DNA of 64,000 bases from CAXNKH01 sp049296795 (GCA_049296795.1 JBAQTC010000002.1:124001-188000), one strand, 5' to 3'. Shown: positions 1 to 9,049, numbered from the stretch's first letter. Numbers and translations: made by a program. Notes: generated from the letters alone by a model not told the origin.

Positions 1-389
1 TCATCGATCGGTGTTTTCAAGGGCTCGCCAAAAATGGCTGCGGTTGAAGAGAAGACAAAACGAGAAACTCCATGCTTGACCATGGCATCGAGCAGACCCA
101 GGGTGTTGCACAAGTTGTTCTGGTAGTAAGCGCCCGGGTCACGGACCGACTGCCCGACTTCGATGAACGAGGCAAAGTGCATCACGGCATCAAATTTTTG
201 CGCCGAAAATAAACGATCGAGCAGCGCCTTGTCGGCCAGATTACCCAGCTGAAACTCAGCTTGTCCTAGCGCATCGCGATGCCCGCTTGAAAGGTCATCA
301 AGCACCAGCACAGAATTACCCGCCAGAACCAGTGCGTTGACCATGTGGGAACCGATATAACCGGCGCCCCCGACCACAAGAACTTTCAT
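1..389 (-). CDS. galE: UDP-glucose 4-epimerase, N-terminal part (runs off the window)
   Basis: Only the first 129 codons are present; the gene continues beyond base 1. GalE is an extended short-chain dehydrogenase that interconverts UDP-glucose and UDP-galactose with bound NAD, supplying sugars for envelope polysaccharides. The product starts MKVLVVGGAGYIGSHM, so the NAD-binding GGxGYIG loop sits at residues 7-13. DDLSSGH follows the second strand as in GalE, and SST occurs in FVFSSTAAIFGEP near residues 115-120, where the family has its catalytic Ser/Thr. The YxxxK motif would lie outside the window, so a related sugar-nucleotide epimerase is not fully excluded. The start is the ATG ending at 389, and the gene is divergent from the next one. 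Confidence 0.88.
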   Translation of the reverse strand, partial: MKVLVVGGAGYIGSHMVNALVLAGNSVLVLDDLSSGHRDALGQAEFQLGNLADKALLDRLFSAQKFDAVMHFASFIEVGQSVRDPGAYYQNNLCNTLGLLDAMVKHGVSRFVFSSTAAIFGEPLKTPID

Positions 390-489
390 GATGTTTAATC
401 TTTCATTGGACAATACGTTCGCCCTTTAGCTTTTGGCAATGTAGCCTCAAACTACGACAATTCGTCGATTTACTTAAAAAAGTACGCTC

Positions 490-945
490 ATGTCTATTTA
501 TGAAAAATTAAACCAGCTTGGAATCTCACTGCCGCCAGTAGCCAAACCGGCTGCGGCTTATGTGCCATTTGTTCAAACCGGAAAACTGGTATTTCTCAGT
601 GGCCACACCGCTAAGCAAAACGGCAAACCCTGGGTCGGCAAGTTCGGACTGACGATGACGACGGACGAAGGAAAAGCAGCGGCCCGCTCAGTCGCCATTG
701 ATTTGCTGGGTACGTTGCACGGTGCCGTGGGCGACTTGAACCGCGTCAAGCGCATTGTCAAGCTGATGTCTTTGGTGAATTCAACGCCCGAATTCACCGA
801 GCAACACTTAGTCACCAATGGCGCGAGTGAGCTGATTGGCCAGATCTTTGGCGAGCAAGGCGCGCATGCCCGCAGCGCTTTTGGTGTGGCACAGATCCCC
901 CAGGGTTCGTGCGTCGAAATCGAATTAATCGCTGAGCTTGAATAA
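490..945 (+). CDS. RidA/YjgF/YER057c/UK114 family protein
   Basis: A 151-residue protein of the Rid superfamily. Canonical RidA deaminates reactive enamines and imines made by PLP enzymes such as threonine dehydratase. The C-terminal part reads ARSAFGVAQIPQGSCVEIE, which matches the family pattern R-x5-10-LP-x-G-x-x-VEIE, and its Arg corresponds to the residue that holds the substrate carboxylate. At 151 residues it is longer than classical RidA (about 128) and resembles the paralogue subgroups of unknown substrate, so deaminase activity should not be assumed. It begins with ATG 100 bases from the divergent galE start and converges on folK across a short hairpin. Confidence 0.85.
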   Translation: MSIYEKLNQLGISLPPVAKPAAAYVPFVQTGKLVFLSGHTAKQNGKPWVGKFGLTMTTDEGKAAARSVAIDLLGTLHGAVGDLNRVKRIVKLMSLVNSTPEFTEQHLVTNGASELIGQIFGEQGAHARSAFGVAQIPQGSCVEIELIAELE

Positions 946-964
946 GCTTGAAGTAGGTTGCGTC

Positions 965-980
965 GGCGCGCTGGCGCGCC
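965..980. terminator. Possible hairpin between convergent RidA and folK
   Basis: GGCGCG, loop CTGG, CGCGCC forms a perfect 6-bp GC stem between two convergent genes, two bases before the folK stop. There is no T-run, so intrinsic termination is only a suggestion. Confidence 0.35.
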
Positions 981-981
981 T

Positions 982-1464
982 TCACGGCTCGATACGTTCG
1001 ATAACCTGATCGGCCACCGCCTGGAGCTGCGCCATAGACACTCGTTGCGGCGCGATTTGTGCCAGTGGCAGCAGCACAAAAGCGCGCTGCAGCATGCGGG
1101 GGTGCGGCAGCACCAAGGTCGGGCTGTCGATCGTCAGTTCACCGTACAACAGCAAGTCCAGGTCGAGTGTGCGCGGCGCGTTGCGATAGGGGCGCGTACG
1201 TCCTGACAGCGTCTCCAATTTTTGCAACGCAGTGAGAAGCTCCAGCGGAGCCAAACGCGTGCTGATTTCAGCCACCGCGTTGATGTAGTCCGGGCCCTGC
1301 GAATCCAGCGGAGCAGTGCAATAGAGCGCTGAGCATTGCTTCAGCTCGGTATTGGGGATAGCGCTCAAGTCTTGTAACGCTTGGCGCACCGTTTCACTCG
1401 CTGGGCCCAAATTAGCACCCAGTCCAATGTAAGCCGTGACTGCTGAACCAGGGGCGGAGTTCAA
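982..1464 (-). CDS. folK: 2-amino-4-hydroxy-6-hydroxymethyldihydropteridine pyrophosphokinase
   Basis: HPPK transfers pyrophosphate from ATP to 6-hydroxymethyl-7,8-dihydropterin, the step before dihydropteroate synthase in cytosolic folate synthesis. The 160-residue length is normal. Family motifs are present: YIGLGANLG near the N-terminus, SALYCTAPLDSQGPDYINAV, and the hallmark segment RTLDLDLLLYG followed by LVLPHPRMLQRAFVLLPL, with the paired Asp residues that bind magnesium. The start is TTG at 1464, which overlaps the pcnB stop as TTGA; no in-frame ATG lies before the conserved core. pcnB followed by folK is a frequent proteobacterial order and implies translational coupling. Confidence 0.93.
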   Translation of the reverse strand: MNSAPGSAVTAYIGLGANLGPASETVRQALQDLSAIPNTELKQCSALYCTAPLDSQGPDYINAVAEISTRLAPLELLTALQKLETLSGRTRPYRNAPRTLDLDLLLYGELTIDSPTLVLPHPRMLQRAFVLLPLAQIAPQRVSMAQLQAVADQVIERIEP

Positions 1465-3011
1465 TCGAATTTTGGCGTCGAAACCACGCCATCGGCAGCT
1501 GCGGCATCGGAACTTTTGCGCCGACGACGGCGTCGCTTCTTAGGTGCGGCTGCCTCGGGCAGCTCGGTCTCGTCTTGCGGCTGGGCAGAGGTCTCGGCTG
1601 CCTGCGCTTTGACCCGGTGAGTCCGAGGCTTTTTGGCCTGCTCTTCGCGAACCTGGTCGACCAAGTCCTGTCGCAAATTGTCATCGGCCATGCTGAATTC
1701 CTGCCACCAGTCGGCCAGCACTTCTTCGACCTCACCGACATCGGAGCGCAATCGCATGAAATCAAAACCGGCCCGAAAACGCGGCTGGTCAACCAGGCCA
1801 AACGGGGCGCTGCCGACCCGTTTTTCAAAACGCGGCTGCATCATCCAGATTTCGCGCATATCGGCTGCGAGCTTGCCGCGGCCCGAGACATCCCCAATGC
1901 GGGCATTGAATACGTCATCGATGGCGTCTTGCAAGGCTGGATGCGAGTGTTGGCGCTGCGCCAAACGAGCCGCCCAGCCGTCACGCACGTCGGCCCACAA
2001 GGCGCAGGCCAGCAAGAAACTCGGCGCCACCGGCTTGCCTTCGCCAACGCGTCGGTCGGTGTCCTGCAGCGCGGCTTTAACGAAAGGCTGCTCGGCGCGC
2101 TGCACCACCACATCGAGCAGCGGATAGATGCCTCGCTCCATGTTCAACAATTTAAGTTGCGCGATCGAAGCCAACGCATGACCGGTCTGCAGTAGCTTGA
2201 GCATTTCATCGAACAAACGGCTTTGCGGCACTTCGGCCAACAACTCCTGCGATTTCACCAGAGGAGCTGCGGTTTTGGCCTCGAGCTTGAAGCCCAGCGC
2301 GCTGAGTTTGGCCGAGAAACGCACAGCTCGGATGATGCGCACCGGATCTTCGCGGTAGCGAGTGGTGGGGTCGCCAATCATGCGCATGACACGCTTTTTC
2401 ACGTCTTTGAAGCCATGGTGGTAATCGACCACGATCTGGCTCTCAGGGTCGTAGTACATGGCGTTGATGGTGAAGTCACGCCGCACCGCATCTTCCTCTT
2501 GCGGACCCCAGACGTTGTCACGCAAGACCCGACCGCTGGCGTCCACCGCGTGCTTCATGCCAGCGAGTTCAGTTTTGCTGGTGCGCTCATTGCCGGCTAC
2601 GGCTTCTGCTGCGGCATTGTCCAAATAAGCACGGAAAGTGGAGACCTCGATCACTTCATGTTCACGTCCCCGGCCATAGACCACATGGACAATGCGAAAA
2701 CGCCGCCCGATGATGAAGGCCCGACGGAACAGGTATTTGACCTGTTCCGGTGTGGCATTGGTCGCCACGTCAAAGTCTTTGGGCCGCAAGCCAACCAGCA
2801 AATCGCGCACGGCACCGCCGACGATGTAGGCCTCAAACCCAGCCTGCTTGAGCGTATGGACCACGTTGAGAGCCCGTTCATCGACCAATGAAGGGTCGAT
2901 GCCATGGCTGGCCACAGCGATTTCTTCTCGCTTGCCGAAAGTGGGTTTCTTGCTGGCCTGCCGTGCAGGGCCGGTTTTACCCAGCAGTTTGTCAATCAGT
3001 CTTTTGATCAT
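1461..3011 (-). CDS. pcnB: Poly(A) polymerase I
   Basis: PcnB adds 3' poly(A) tails to RNA and so promotes decay by exonucleases. It belongs to the class II nucleotidyltransferase family together with CCA-adding enzymes. From the ATG at 3011 (516 residues, starting MIKRLIDKLLGK) the VGGAVRD motif lies near residue 64 and the catalytic Asp pair in DFDVATN near residue 80. A longer reading to 3059 is open, but the MIKRLIDKLL start fits the family. The C-terminus has an Arg/Lys-rich tail with RRRRRRK, typical of PcnB rather than of CCA transferase. The 5' end overlaps the HAD gene by 20 bases and the stop overlaps the folK start. Confidence 0.93.
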   Translation of the reverse strand: MIKRLIDKLLGKTGPARQASKKPTFGKREEIAVASHGIDPSLVDERALNVVHTLKQAGFEAYIVGGAVRDLLVGLRPKDFDVATNATPEQVKYLFRRAFIIGRRFRIVHVVYGRGREHEVIEVSTFRAYLDNAAAEAVAGNERTSKTELAGMKHAVDASGRVLRDNVWGPQEEDAVRRDFTINAMYYDPESQIVVDYHHGFKDVKKRVMRMIGDPTTRYREDPVRIIRAVRFSAKLSALGFKLEAKTAAPLVKSQELLAEVPQSRLFDEMLKLLQTGHALASIAQLKLLNMERGIYPLLDVVVQRAEQPFVKAALQDTDRRVGEGKPVAPSFLLACALWADVRDGWAARLAQRQHSHPALQDAIDDVFNARIGDVSGRGKLAADMREIWMMQPRFEKRVGSAPFGLVDQPRFRAGFDFMRLRSDVGEVEEVLADWWQEFSMADDNLRQDLVDQVREEQAKKPRTHRVKAQAAETSAQPQDETELPEAAAPKKRRRRRRKSSDAAAADGVVSTPKFD

Positions 3012-3687
3012 TTGAAAACAGTTCAAGTATGCGCCATCCCCGCTCCAGGGCGATGGCACGTAGTCTTGCGTCAGGGTTGGTCGCCACCGGTGTGTTGACT
3101 TTTTCCAGCAAGCTGAGGTCGTTGATGGAATCGGTATAAAAAGTGACGTTCACATCAGACCAGCACAAATTCCTTTGTGCCAGCCACTGTTCTACACGAC
3201 TCACTTTTCCTTCACGAAATGAGGGAACACCCCTGATTTTGCCAGTGATCCAGTTTCCCCCCGACGAATCGGGTTCACGCTCGAGTTCGACGGCGATCAA
3301 TTCACGCACGCCAAAGGCCTGAGCAATCGGCCGCGTGACAAATTCGTTGGTGGCCGTGACGATCACCACTTCGTCCCCAGCACGCTGGTGGGAACGCACC
3401 AATTCCAAGGCCTGGTCTTGGATCACGGGTTGCACCACGGTGCGCATGAAATCGGCGTGCGCTAGAGCGGCTTTGCTGGCACCCTGGCGACGAACCGCTT
3501 CCGTTGCAAAAGCCACGTAGTCGCGAACATCGAGCGTTCCCGCCTGGTAATGCGCGTAAAACTCGTCGTTGCGCCGGGCGAAATCCACCGGGTCAGTCCA
3601 GCCTAGGGTTTGGGTAAATACACCCCAGGAATAATCCGAATCAATCGGCAGCAAGGTGTGGTCAAGGTCAAACAGGGTGAGGTTCAT
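2992..3687 (-). CDS. HAD-family hydrolase, SerB-like phosphatase
   Basis: A 231-residue haloacid-dehalogenase superfamily protein. Motif I is FDLDHT (nucleophile Asp7 and acid/base Asp9), motif II is the Thr of VIVTATNEFV, and motif IV is YTDSINDLSLL with the magnesium-binding Asp residues. A Lys in FREGKVSRVEQWL fits motif III. This is the HAD-IB subfamily with a helical cap, as in phosphoserine phosphatase, but the substrate cannot be read from sequence. The ATG at 3687 gives the expected MNLTLFDLDHT start; an upstream TTG at 3720 that overlaps the hda stop is an alternative. It lies between hda and pcnB in one transcription direction. Confidence 0.85.
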   Translation of the reverse strand: MNLTLFDLDHTLLPIDSDYSWGVFTQTLGWTDPVDFARRNDEFYAHYQAGTLDVRDYVAFATEAVRRQGASKAALAHADFMRTVVQPVIQDQALELVRSHQRAGDEVVIVTATNEFVTRPIAQAFGVRELIAVELEREPDSSGGNWITGKIRGVPSFREGKVSRVEQWLAQRNLCWSDVNVTFYTDSINDLSLLEKVNTPVATNPDARLRAIALERGWRILELFSNDQKTD

Positions 3688-3716
3688 GGGAGGGTAACAG
3701 CGCCAATCTGGGCGGT

Positions 3717-4403
3717 TCAAGAATTTTCCATCATGGCGTGGATCAGGGGAATGGTGATGGCGCGTTGCGTTTGCAATGCGTACTGATCGAGCTGCTCGAG
3801 CAGCTGCATCAGACTTCCCAGATCCCGGCTGAAACGATTGAGCATGAAGTCGATCACTTCGTTACTCAAGCGCAGTCCACGCTCCCTGGCCGCCTGACTC
3901 AGAACGGCACGGCGCTCGGTTTCACTGGGGCATAACAGTGCGAAAACCGGACCCCAAGCCAATCGGGTACGCAGGTCTTCGCGCAGAGCCAGATCAGCTG
4001 GCGGCACCCCCCCGGCAGCCAGAACCCAGCAGGCCTGCGTTTGCGCGTTGACAAACCAGTTGAAAGCGGTGTGCTGTTGAGAAGCGTCATACTGATCAAC
4101 CTCATCGAGCATGATTGCAACCCAGCTCGGGTCAAATTCAACGGGTTGTTGGACCGATGCATCGAGCCAACCAACCGCACCGCCTTGCTGTTGCAAGCTC
4201 AGTTTCACGGCCTGCAACAAATGCGTTTTCCCGCTGCCGTTGCTGCCCCACAGGTAGGTCGGAACCGTCGGCAGAGGCAGCGCAACTTTAGACCTGTCAA
4301 CACATTCCTTTAAATGTTGATAGGCAGCCGCATTCGAGCCGGTAAAAAAATTGGCCAGCGTCGGCCCAATGGTCAGTCCGATATCAAGGACGATCTGTTG
4401 CAC
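3717..4403 (-). CDS. hda: DnaA regulatory inactivator Hda
   Basis: Hda is a AAA+ relative of DnaA that works with the DNA-loaded beta clamp to stimulate hydrolysis of DnaA-ATP, resetting replication initiation. The 228-residue product begins with a short clamp-binding-like peptide (MQQIVLDIGL), followed by Walker A WGSNGSGKTHLL near residues 52-63 and Walker B IMLDEVDQYD near residue 97. Sensor and lid segments follow (LREDLRTRLAWG, then a C-terminal helical region ending in QRAITIPLIHAMM). There is no DnaA DNA-binding domain IV, which excludes DnaA itself. The start is GTG at 4403, nine bases after the membrane protein gene. Its stop abuts the HAD gene. Confidence 0.9.
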   Translation of the reverse strand: MQQIVLDIGLTIGPTLANFFTGSNAAAYQHLKECVDRSKVALPLPTVPTYLWGSNGSGKTHLLQAVKLSLQQQGGAVGWLDASVQQPVEFDPSWVAIMLDEVDQYDASQQHTAFNWFVNAQTQACWVLAAGGVPPADLALREDLRTRLAWGPVFALLCPSETERRAVLSQAARERGLRLSNEVIDFMLNRFSRDLGSLMQLLEQLDQYALQTQRAITIPLIHAMMENS

Positions 4404-4412
4404 CGGCGCTCC

Positions 4413-5495
4413 TCAGCTTCGGTACAAGCTGCTGTTGAGGTAGCGTTGATAGGCACGCCGCATGGCTACCAACAGCACAGCACTGGCGGGCAAAGCCAGC
4501 AACACGCCGACAAAACCCAACAATTGACCAAATGCCAGCAAAGCAAAAATGACAGCCAGCGGATGCAAACCAATTCGTTCACCAACCAGCCGTGGCGTCA
4601 AAATAAAACTCTCAAGCAGTTGACCCGCGCCGTACACCACGGCAACGACCAGCAAGGCCGAACCCGGACCAGTGCTTGCGGCAAACTGCAACAAACTCGC
4701 CAACGTGGCCAACAGCAGCCCCAAACCAAAACCCAGATACGGGACAAAAATCGCCAAGCCCGTGAAAACGCCGATGGGCAAGGCCAGGTCCAACCCAAAC
4801 AGAAACAGCCCGATGCTGTAGAACACCGCCAGCAACAGCATCACCAACAACTGACCGTGCAAATACTGGCCCAGCACATCGTCGGCTTCCCGCATGAACT
4901 GGTCATAAGCCTGGCGCAGACTCGGCGGCACCAAAACCTGGGTCCGAGCGACCAGCTGCTGCCAGTCTTTCAACAGGTAAAACAAAGCCACCGGGATCAA
5001 CACGGCATTGCCAATCAGGGTAAGCGCCAGGCTGCCGCCTATCTTCAAAGAGGACAGCAGCGAACTGAATGTTTCCTCAAAATTTGAATTGAGGTAGGTC
5101 AGCATGAAAGCTTTGATCGATGCGATGTCGAATGAAAAATTCAGCCCCATCGACGCTAGCACCGGTTGCAGCCCGTTATTGATACGCTCAAGCAACAGTG
5201 GAACCTGTTCGCGCATCAAAGGTAATTCCTTGGACAGTACCGGAACGATCAGGAACATCACGCCCAGCACCACCAGGATCAGCAACAACTCGACCAGCAC
5301 CACGGCGAGCAAGCGCGGCAGACGCGAGCCAGTCAGCCCATGCAGGCGATTGACCACGGGCGTCAGGGCGTAAGCCAACACAGCAGCCACGACGAAAGGC
5401 GTCAAGACCGAAGCCAGACTCCATAGCGCCCATGCCAGCACAGCGACCAGTCCAGTCCAGGCTGCGGCGTATTTTTGATGAGGTGTGAATTGCAT
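4413..5495 (-). CDS. AI-2E/PerM family membrane protein
   Basis: A 360-residue polytopic inner-membrane protein with about eight hydrophobic segments and a central amphipathic region, the layout of the PerM/YdiK/TqsA family. Members have been described as autoinducer-2 exporters or sodium/proton antiporters, but the substrate of this one is not evident. Near the C-terminus it has the family pattern LTPRLVGERIGLHPLAVIFALLAFGQLLGFVGVLLALPASA. It begins at ATG 5495, divergent from purM with 57 bases between them. hda and the HAD gene follow closely; purM/perM/hda clustering recurs in proteobacteria. Confidence 0.87.
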   Translation of the reverse strand: MQFTPHQKYAAAWTGLVAVLAWALWSLASVLTPFVVAAVLAYALTPVVNRLHGLTGSRLPRLLAVVLVELLLILVVLGVMFLIVPVLSKELPLMREQVPLLLERINNGLQPVLASMGLNFSFDIASIKAFMLTYLNSNFEETFSSLLSSLKIGGSLALTLIGNAVLIPVALFYLLKDWQQLVARTQVLVPPSLRQAYDQFMREADDVLGQYLHGQLLVMLLLAVFYSIGLFLFGLDLALPIGVFTGLAIFVPYLGFGLGLLLATLASLLQFAASTGPGSALLVVAVVYGAGQLLESFILTPRLVGERIGLHPLAVIFALLAFGQLLGFVGVLLALPASAVLLVAMRRAYQRYLNSSLYRS

Positions 5496-5552
5496 AGCGA
5501 TTAAAATCCCCTAAATTCTATAGCGCTCACGCCCATTGCTCCCGCAACTCAC

Positions 5553-6584
5553 ATGACAACAACTCCTCTCTCCTACAAAGACGCCGGTGTCGATATTGAC
5601 GCCGGTGATGCCCTGGTCGAACGGATCAAGCCCCTGGCAAAAAAAACCATGCGCGAAGGCGTGCTGGCTGGAATTGGCGGATTTGGCGCCCTGTTTGAAG
5701 TTCCCAAACGATACCAAGAACCAGTGCTGGTTTCCGGGACCGACGGGGTTGGCACCAAGCTCAAATTGGCTTTCGAGTGGAGCATGCATGACACCGTTGG
5801 CATCGACTTGGTGGCCATGAGCGTCAACGACGTACTGGTCCAAGGCGCCGAACCGCTGTTTTTCCTGGATTATTTTGCATGCGGCAAGCTCGACGTTGAC
5901 ACCGCGGCGGCCGTGGTCGGGGGCATTGCCAAAGGCTGCGAACTCTCGGGTTGCGCTTTGATTGGTGGAGAAACTGCAGAAATGCCCGGCATGTACCCCG
6001 CGGGTGAATACGACTTGGCCGGTTTCGCTGTGGGTGCTGTGGAGAAATCCAAAATCTTGACGGGTCAGCACATCGTGGCGGGCGATGTGGTCCTGGGCCT
6101 GGCCTCCAGCGGCGTGCACTCCAATGGTTTTTCTCTGGTTCGAAAATGCATAGAAAGGGCTCAGTCCAATTTGCCTGCCACGCTGGACGGCAAGCCGTTT
6201 AAACAAGCTGTGATGGAGCCGACCCGACTCTATGTCAAAAATGTTCTGGCTGCGCTGGCGCAGCACCCGATCAAAGCCCTGGCCCACATCACGGGCGGGG
6301 GCTTGCTGGAGAATATTCCGCGGGTACTGCCCGAAGGAACTGCAGCGCATCTGACCAAGGGTAGTTGGCCGCAAACCGAACTGTTTGCCTGGCTGCAAAA
6401 AACTGCCGGCATCGACGACATCGAAATGAACCGCACATTCAATAACGGCATTGGCATGGTGGTGGTGGTCGCTGCCGAACAAGCCCAGGCAACTGCTGAC
6501 ACCCTCAGACGCTTGGGTGAAAGCGTTTTCGAAATTGGCCGGATCGCGCAACGCGGCGCCGGTGCCGCTGTCGTGGTGGCCTAA
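5553..6584 (+). CDS. purM: Phosphoribosylformylglycinamidine cyclo-ligase (AIR synthetase)
   Basis: PurM closes the imidazole ring to make 5-aminoimidazole ribonucleotide from FGAM and ATP in de novo purine synthesis in the cytosol. The 343-residue length is standard. Signatures include YKDAGVDIDAGDALVERIKP at the N-terminus, the glycine-rich GIGGFGALFEV, VSGTDGVGTKLKLA, SVNDVLVQGAEPLFFLDYFA, and GGETAEMPGMYPAGEYDLAG. ITGGGLLENIPRVLP and the NNGIGMVVVV strand complete the family pattern. ATG 5553 is the only sensible start. The gene stands alone on the plus strand and converges on the SirB1-like gene 20 bases later. Confidence 0.96.
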   Translation: MTTTPLSYKDAGVDIDAGDALVERIKPLAKKTMREGVLAGIGGFGALFEVPKRYQEPVLVSGTDGVGTKLKLAFEWSMHDTVGIDLVAMSVNDVLVQGAEPLFFLDYFACGKLDVDTAAAVVGGIAKGCELSGCALIGGETAEMPGMYPAGEYDLAGFAVGAVEKSKILTGQHIVAGDVVLGLASSGVHSNGFSLVRKCIERAQSNLPATLDGKPFKQAVMEPTRLYVKNVLAALAQHPIKALAHITGGGLLENIPRVLPEGTAAHLTKGSWPQTELFAWLQKTAGIDDIEMNRTFNNGIGMVVVVAAEQAQATADTLRRLGESVFEIGRIAQRGAGAAVVVA

Positions 6585-6604
6585 GTTACTACGGAGACAC
6601 CGGT

Positions 6605-7312
6605 TCAGGGGTGTTTCACGGGGCCTGCTAACAGAACGTCCAAGCGGACTTGTACCGCCAGCAATCGCGCCTCATCGTCCTGAGTCTGGTGAATTATTTT
6701 GAGGTTGTACAGCATTCTTTGAATGATGTCGCGGGGCGCTACAGCTCGCAAATAAACGCCCAGTGAATGGTCAAACTCAGGGCCTTGTCCCATCGGTTGG
6801 CGGTAAGGTTCGAGTCGTTCCGACAACTCTTCATGGCTGAGCGATTGGCCGGTCAAAGGATCAAGCACGACTTGACCTTCGAGCAACTTAACTTTAACCA
6901 AAAAATGGCCGGGGAAACTTACACCCTGCGCCTTCAAGCCCAAGCCCTGGGCCAACTCCAACCACAGCACAGCCAATGAAATGGGAATGCCACGCCGATT
7001 TCGCAACACCTTGTTCAGGTAACTGTTGTCAGGGTCATCGTAATGGTTGAAATTGCCGGCAAAACCGAGGTCCTGATACAGGAATTGGTTCAAGCTGCGC
7101 AGCTTGTGCAAGGCCGTCGCATCGGCCGGTAAACGACGTTTGAGTCGAGCCAGCAACGAGTCCACTTCACCCAGCACCAGTTGCACATCGAGCTCGGGAT
7201 AATCGTCCTGCGCCAAGCTGATGGCCGCCTCGAGCAGAGGAAAGCCTTCGTCACTTTGGACCAATGCACTGAAATACTGCAAGGGCGTGGGTAGCGATAA
7301 GGAAAGGTTCAT
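6605..7312 (-). CDS. SirB1-family transglutaminase-like/TPR protein
   Basis: A 235-residue cytosolic protein of the SirB1 family, related to proteins with a transglutaminase-like fold. It shows the diagnostic core LNQFLYQDLGFAGN, YLNKVLRNRRGIPISLAVLWLELAQGLGL and GVSFPGHFLVKV, then a helical C-terminus. The family has no established catalytic role, and related genes are often found beside translation-factor or lipopolysaccharide genes. It is shorter than the roughly 270-residue members carrying a full C-terminal tetratricopeptide repeat. The gene follows murJ in the same direction after 14 bases, so co-transcription is likely. Confidence 0.82.
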   Translation of the reverse strand: MNLSLSLPTPLQYFSALVQSDEGFPLLEAAISLAQDDYPELDVQLVLGEVDSLLARLKRRLPADATALHKLRSLNQFLYQDLGFAGNFNHYDDPDNSYLNKVLRNRRGIPISLAVLWLELAQGLGLKAQGVSFPGHFLVKVKLLEGQVVLDPLTGQSLSHEELSERLEPYRQPMGQGPEFDHSLGVYLRAVAPRDIIQRMLYNLKIIHQTQDDEARLLAVQVRLDVLLAGPVKHP

Positions 7313-7326
7313 CGGCTGGGCTCGAA

Positions 7327-8892
7327 TTAACGACGGATAAAGTGCCTCAACTTCAGTCCCAGCACCATGGCAGAACCGAAGTAAATCAGTGCCGATATGG
7401 CCAGCACCAAGACCAGCAAACCGACACGCTGCAAGCTGTCAGACCGCAAAGCCACCCAGGAAACAGCCCCGCCAGCCCAAGCCAGAAAAACTGCGAGCAA
7501 GGCGCTGGCCAACCCCACTTGGAGTAAAAACCGACGCCAACCGGGTGCCGGCTGGTAACTGCCGCGACGCAGCAAACCGATCAGCAGCCACAGTGCATTA
7601 ATCAACGCACCGATTCCCACCGCCAGCGCCAGACCGGCGTGGGCTAACCAAGGAACCAGGGCCAAATTCAGCAGTTGCGTCAGAAGCAATACCGCAACGG
7701 CAATCCGGACCGGGGTCCTGATGTCTTGACTGGCATAAAAACCCGGGGCCAGTACCTTGATGGCCACCAAACCCAACAGACCCACGCCATAACCCGTCAA
7801 GGCCGCACTGGTCTGAAGCACATCACGCTCGCTGAACGCGCCATAGTGGTAAAGCACCGACACCAGAGGCTGGGCAAAAACCAGCAGTGCGACGGCACAC
7901 GGCAGGGTCAAAAACACCACCATACGCAGCCCCCAATCCAGCATCGCCGAATATTTCTCACTGTCGTTGGCCGCTTTGGCGGCAGCCAGTTGTGGCGTCA
8001 ACACCACGCCAAGCGCCACCCCCAACAACGCCGTTGGAAACTCCATCAGTCGATCGGCATAGCTCAACCAGCTCACGCTGCCCGGACTGAGGTAAGAGGC
8101 GATCTGGGTATTAATCAAGATCGAGATATGCGCCACGCCCACACCCAGCAGGGCTGGCGCCATCAGTTGGATGACGTTTTGGGTTCCGCCATCACGCCAC
8201 GCTTCTTTCAGAGCTTGCCAGCTCAAGCCCAGACGCGGCATGAAACCCAGTTTTCCAAGCGCCCACAGCTGCACGGTTAACTGCATCATGCCGCCGAGCA
8301 TCACACCTGCGCCCAGCGAATAAATGGGCTCCAGACCGCGTGCTTGCAGTGCCGGGGCACCGAACCAGGCCGCTGCGATGATCGCTAGGTTCAACAGCAC
8401 AGGGGTCGCCGCCGCAACGGCAAAACGCTTATGCGTATTGAGTACGCCGGCAGCCAGGGCCACCAGCGACATGAAAGCGATATAGGGGAACATCCAACGC
8501 GTCAACGTCACGGCCAGGTCAAAACTGTGGGGATTTTGTTGCAGACCACTGGCCATGACCCAGACCAACAACGGGCTTGCCAGCACGCCCAGGACACAGG
8601 TCAGAACCAAAACCCAGATTAAAACCGTAGCCACCCGACCTACCAAACGCTTCGTAGCCTCCTCCCCCTGCTGCGCCAGGGATGTTGCCAGAACCGGCAC
8701 AAAAGCTTGGCTGAAAGCACCCTCGGCAAACAAGCGGCGAAACAGGTTGGGGATACGAAATGCCACATTAAAAGCATCCGTGATGGCGCTGGCGCCGAAC
8801 GTCGCTGCGATCAACAGCTCACGCAACAAACCCGTGATGCGCGAGACCAAGGTTAAGAGAGAGACAGTGGAAGCTGATTTAAAGAGACTCAC
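7327..8892 (-). CDS. murJ: Lipid II flippase MurJ
   Basis: MurJ moves the peptidoglycan precursor lipid II across the inner membrane and is essential for cell-wall growth. The 521-residue product starts MSLFKSASTVSLLTLVSRITGLLRE, the conserved family opening with the substrate-contacting Arg residues of the first helix. Fourteen hydrophobic segments follow, including FNVAFRIPNLFRRLFAEGAFSQAFVPVL. I chose GTG at 8892 because it gives the conserved start; an upstream in-frame codon at 8931 would add 13 unconserved residues. The gene is divergent from rpsT, a very common arrangement in beta- and gammaproteobacteria. Confidence 0.94.
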   Translation of the reverse strand: MSLFKSASTVSLLTLVSRITGLLRELLIAATFGASAITDAFNVAFRIPNLFRRLFAEGAFSQAFVPVLATSLAQQGEEATKRLVGRVATVLIWVLVLTCVLGVLASPLLVWVMASGLQQNPHSFDLAVTLTRWMFPYIAFMSLVALAAGVLNTHKRFAVAAATPVLLNLAIIAAAWFGAPALQARGLEPIYSLGAGVMLGGMMQLTVQLWALGKLGFMPRLGLSWQALKEAWRDGGTQNVIQLMAPALLGVGVAHISILINTQIASYLSPGSVSWLSYADRLMEFPTALLGVALGVVLTPQLAAAKAANDSEKYSAMLDWGLRMVVFLTLPCAVALLVFAQPLVSVLYHYGAFSERDVLQTSAALTGYGVGLLGLVAIKVLAPGFYASQDIRTPVRIAVAVLLLTQLLNLALVPWLAHAGLALAVGIGALINALWLLIGLLRRGSYQPAPGWRRFLLQVGLASALLAVFLAWAGGAVSWVALRSDSLQRVGLLVLVLAISALIYFGSAMVLGLKLRHFIRR

Positions 8893-8995
8893 GCTCAAAG
8901 TGTAATCCGAGACTTTGTCCAATTGCCCCACCCTGCCAACTTTGGCCCTATTAGATGCGATTGGCTACCGCCCTGAAGCTTGATTTTGCTCAGGC

Positions 8996-9004
8996 TGGTA
9001 CAAT
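8996..9004 (+). promoter_or_regulatory. Probable extended -10 promoter of rpsT
   Basis: TGGTACAAT matches an extended -10 (TGn followed by a near-consensus hexamer), 45 bases upstream of the rpsT start. No good -35 is seen at 17-base spacing, which an extended -10 can tolerate. It lies in the murJ/rpsT divergent gap. Confidence 0.4.
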
Positions 9005-9049
9005 GGCGGGCTTTGCTGACATCATCTTCAAACACAAGGAATATTTAAT

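Noticed and set aside
4314..5087. A Gln/His-rich plus-strand ORF opposite the PerM-type membrane protein.
   Set aside because: Its composition is the reverse complement of hydrophobic Leu/Val codons; the minus strand encodes a family protein with clear membrane segments.
5511..6551. A 346-codon minus-strand open frame opposite purM.
   Set aside because: purM is unmistakable on the plus strand. The antisense product has no recognisable domain.
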